Of a DNA stretch of 5,353 nt, positions 4,662 to 5,353 are shown in pieces. Position numbers and translations under genes: made by a program. Position 1 is the stretch's first letter; each line of letters opens with the position of its first letter. Location of the stretch: the NCBI GenBank assembly GCA_030631415.1, contig DAOVLE010000282.1:1-5353 (forward strand). Direction: 5' to 3'. This DNA comes from JAAEQG01 sp023133475. GTDB lineage: Bacteria > Planctomycetota > Phycisphaerae > UBA1845. The notes beneath the pieces are model-generated. The model did not search any database and had not been told where the DNA came from. It saw nothing but the letters and a program-made list of their open reading frames with translations.

Positions 4662-4899
4662 AGGTCCGATGGTCTGCTCTCGTCAGCCTCCATATAAGCG
4701 GAACAAGCCAAACAGCGCAATAGCGTACCAGAACTTCAAGAGAATTGCAGCAACCCATCACGCCGCTCAGGGCAATCGCATTTAACCCGGATAATTCGAG
4801 ACGGCCCCAAGTGCGACAGGAGCGTATCATCGAGAGAATAGTATGATAGCACTAGTCCCGTTTTCGGCGAGACAGTTTCGCGTCTCGACGGGTCGTGCT
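4662..4899. other. Intergenic region with two inverted repeats
   Basis: No gene is seen. It must hold the promoter of the - strand hydrolase, but I find no convincing -35/-10 pair. TATCAT (4825-4830) and ATGATA (4843-4848) form a 6-bp inverted repeat with a 12-nt loop. CGAGAC (4868-4873) and GTCTCG (4882-4887) form a hairpin, with outer CCCG (4857-4860)/CGGG (4889-4892) able to extend it. The hairpin lies right beside the palindromic element that begins at 4900. Confidence 0.4.
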
Positions 4900-4920
4900 A
4901 GGCCCGGCATTTATGCCGGG
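4900..4920 (+). repeat. Outer inverted repeat, left arm (itself palindromic)
   Basis: Within it CCCGGCAT (4903-4910) and ATGCCGGG (4913-4920) form an 8-bp hairpin with a 2-nt TT centre. The whole 21 bp is the exact reverse complement of 5068-5088. Confidence 0.85.
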
Positions 4921-4946
4921 TGAGAAGACCGAACGAAGAATTCCCC

Positions 4947-5037
4947 GTAGGGTGGGTGGAGCCCGCCACAGGCGGGCGAAACCCACCACGTCGGTTGGTG
5001 GGTTCCACCTGCCTACGGCAGGTTCCACCCACCCTAC
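4947..5037 (+). repeat. Palindromic repeat, copy 2 (complete)
   Basis: The unit has perfect 14-bp ends, GTAGGGTGGGTGGA (4947-4960) and its reverse complement (5024-5037). Between them are three hairpins: 4961-4967/4971-4977 (GCCCGCC/GGCGGGC, loop ACA), 4981-4987/4997-5003 (ACCCACC/GGTGGGT, 9-nt loop) and 5007-5013/5017-5023 (ACCTGCC/GGCAGGT, loop TAC). It would fold as a closed stem with three arms. It corresponds to the reverse complement of 1-77, with changes concentrated in loops and in one covarying stem. Confidence 0.9.
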
Positions 5038-5067
5038 TGGGAGGGGGCAAAGGCAACCGCTCCAATA

Positions 5068-5088
5068 CCCGGCATAAATGCCGGGCCT
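5068..5088 (-). repeat. Outer inverted repeat, right arm (itself palindromic)
   Basis: This is the exact reverse complement of 4900-4920, with CCCGGCAT (5068-5075) and ATGCCGGG (5078-5085) around an AA centre. Its last two bases overlap the glutamine codon at which the - strand RHS-like frame ends. Confidence 0.85.
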
Positions 5089-5239
5089 GCCCTGTCCACA
5101 TGAACGGGTTGCCGTAGCGGGAGCCGGCATCCTGGATGGGGCGGGGGATGCCGGGGCTGCCGAGGGCGTATTGCAGGGCTGCGAAATCGTCCAGATCGAC
5201 TATACCGTCGTTATCTATGTCGTACACGAATGTGCCCAG
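5087..5239 (-). pseudogene. Remnant of an RHS-type protein with an EF-hand/dockerin-like loop
   Basis: The - strand reads GTFVYDIDNDGIVDLDDFAA, then LQYALGSPGIPRPIQDAGSR, then YGNPFMWTGQ. DIDNDGIVDLDDF is a calcium-binding loop of the dockerin/EF-hand kind. YGNPFMWTGQ resembles the RHS core, where (Y)GNPF.(F/W)TG(R/Q)RYD is followed by the repeat-associated domain. The expected RYD does not follow; the frame runs straight into the palindromic element. Upstream, a stop precedes the fragment closely and the residues before GTFVYD look like non-coding sequence containing a GCGGCC/GGCCGC hairpin (5241-5255). Thus only about 50 residues of an originally much larger secreted protein remain. The RHS reading is from memory of the motif, not a search. 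Confidence 0.45.
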
Positions 5240-5240
5240 C

Positions 5241-5255
5241 GCGGCCTTTGGCCGC
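5241..5255. other. Perfect small hairpin beside the remnant gene
   Basis: GCGGCC (5241-5246) and GGCCGC (5250-5255) pair around TTT. It marks the upstream limit of the recognisable RHS-like fragment. Confidence 0.4.
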
Positions 5256-5271
5256 AACCAAACTAGACAAG

Positions 5272-5334
5272 AGTGGGCACCCATTCGACAATAACATCAG
5301 ATTACTTAACGCAATTTGTCGAAGGATACCCACT
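5272..5334 (+). repeat. Imperfect inverted repeat directly before an ATG
   Basis: The left arm AGTGGGCACCCATTCGACA (5272-5290) and right arm TGTCGAAGGATACCCACT (5317-5334) share 6 bp (AGTGGG/CCCACT) and 7 bp (TTCGACA/TGTCGAA) around a mismatched centre, with a 26-nt loop. The right arm includes the Shine-Dalgarno AAGGA (5322-5326) and ends immediately before the ATG at 5335. It may be a translation-blocking hairpin or the end of an insertion element. Confidence 0.5.
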
Positions 5335-5353
5335 ATGAAACAGTTTATCACAA
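5335..5353 (+). CDS. Start of a gene cut by the window edge
   Basis: Only six codons are visible (MKQFIT). The ATG is preceded by AAGGA (5322-5326) at an 8-nt spacing. A Lys near the N-terminus followed by hydrophobic residues could begin a signal peptide, but it could equally begin a transposase. Nothing more can be said from six residues. Confidence 0.45.

Larger units (their letters stand above)
4900..5088. mobile_element. Composite nested palindromic element (MITE/REP-like)
   Basis: A 21-bp inverted repeat at 4900-4920 and 5068-5088 encloses a 91-bp unit (4947-5037) that itself has 14-bp terminal inverted repeats and three internal hairpins. Spacers of 26 and 30 nt separate the layers. 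The element carries no transposase and would have to be moved in trans, if mobile. Its right edge coincides with the point where a recognisable - strand reading frame breaks off, which suggests insertion. No target-site duplication is evident. It might instead be two independent repeat insertions at one site. Confidence 0.5.

Noticed and set aside
4898..5284. A 128-codon - strand gene
   Set aside because: Only its first part resembles protein; the rest is translation of the palindromic repeat, and the matching peptide also appears from the repeat copy at 1-77.
1..5353. CRISPR array, tRNA or rRNA
   Set aside because: No regularly spaced direct repeats with unique spacers, no tRNA-like cloverleaf with TTCRA loop and no rRNA stretch were recognised; the repeats present are palindromic and isolated.

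Overview
This window most likely comes from a flagellated member of the Planctomycetota, probably near the Phycisphaerae. That placement is inference. It rests on GC-rich DNA, the type of flagellin (Planctomycete-like ends with a long beta-rich insert), the order fliW-csrA-flagellin beside a core metabolic gene, GC-rich intergenic hairpin repeats, and a remnant that looks like an RHS core with an EF-hand/dockerin-like loop. No rRNA or other marker gene is present to settle it.

Layout. Positions 1-77 hold a truncated copy of a palindromic repeat. Positions 78-516 have no gene but are rich in hairpins and contain a candidate sigma-54 promoter (249-264), which would give fliW a leader of about 240 nt. 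The + strand then carries fliW (517-966), csrA (1184-1435), a flagellin gene (1571-3016) and ispD (3176-3910). A HAD-family hydrolase (3975-4661) lies convergently on the - strand. The right end (4662-5353) is repeat-rich: a nested palindromic element (4900-5088) holds a second copy of the repeat seen at the left edge, and abuts a broken RHS/dockerin-like reading frame on the - strand. The first six codons of another gene begin at 5335, after an imperfect inverted repeat.

How the genes work together. FliW, CsrA and flagellin form a known post-transcriptional feedback circuit, best described in Bacillus subtilis. CsrA blocks flagellin translation, FliW inhibits CsrA, and unsecreted flagellin titrates FliW. 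The window contains all three proteins and also the likely RNA targets. The flagellin Shine-Dalgarno sequence sits in the six-base loop of a perfect 6-bp hairpin (1551-1568), the classic CsrA target shape. A second GGA hairpin lies 33 nt upstream within a duplicated 10-mer. The csrA start region carries three GGA motifs and a duplicated GCCGAGGA, which suggests autoregulation. CsrA keeps Leu4, Arg6, Arg44 and Asn55, so both RNA binding and FliW control look intact.

The most notable signals outside the genes are this leader architecture and the palindromic repeat family, whose two copies differ by paired compensatory changes in one stem.
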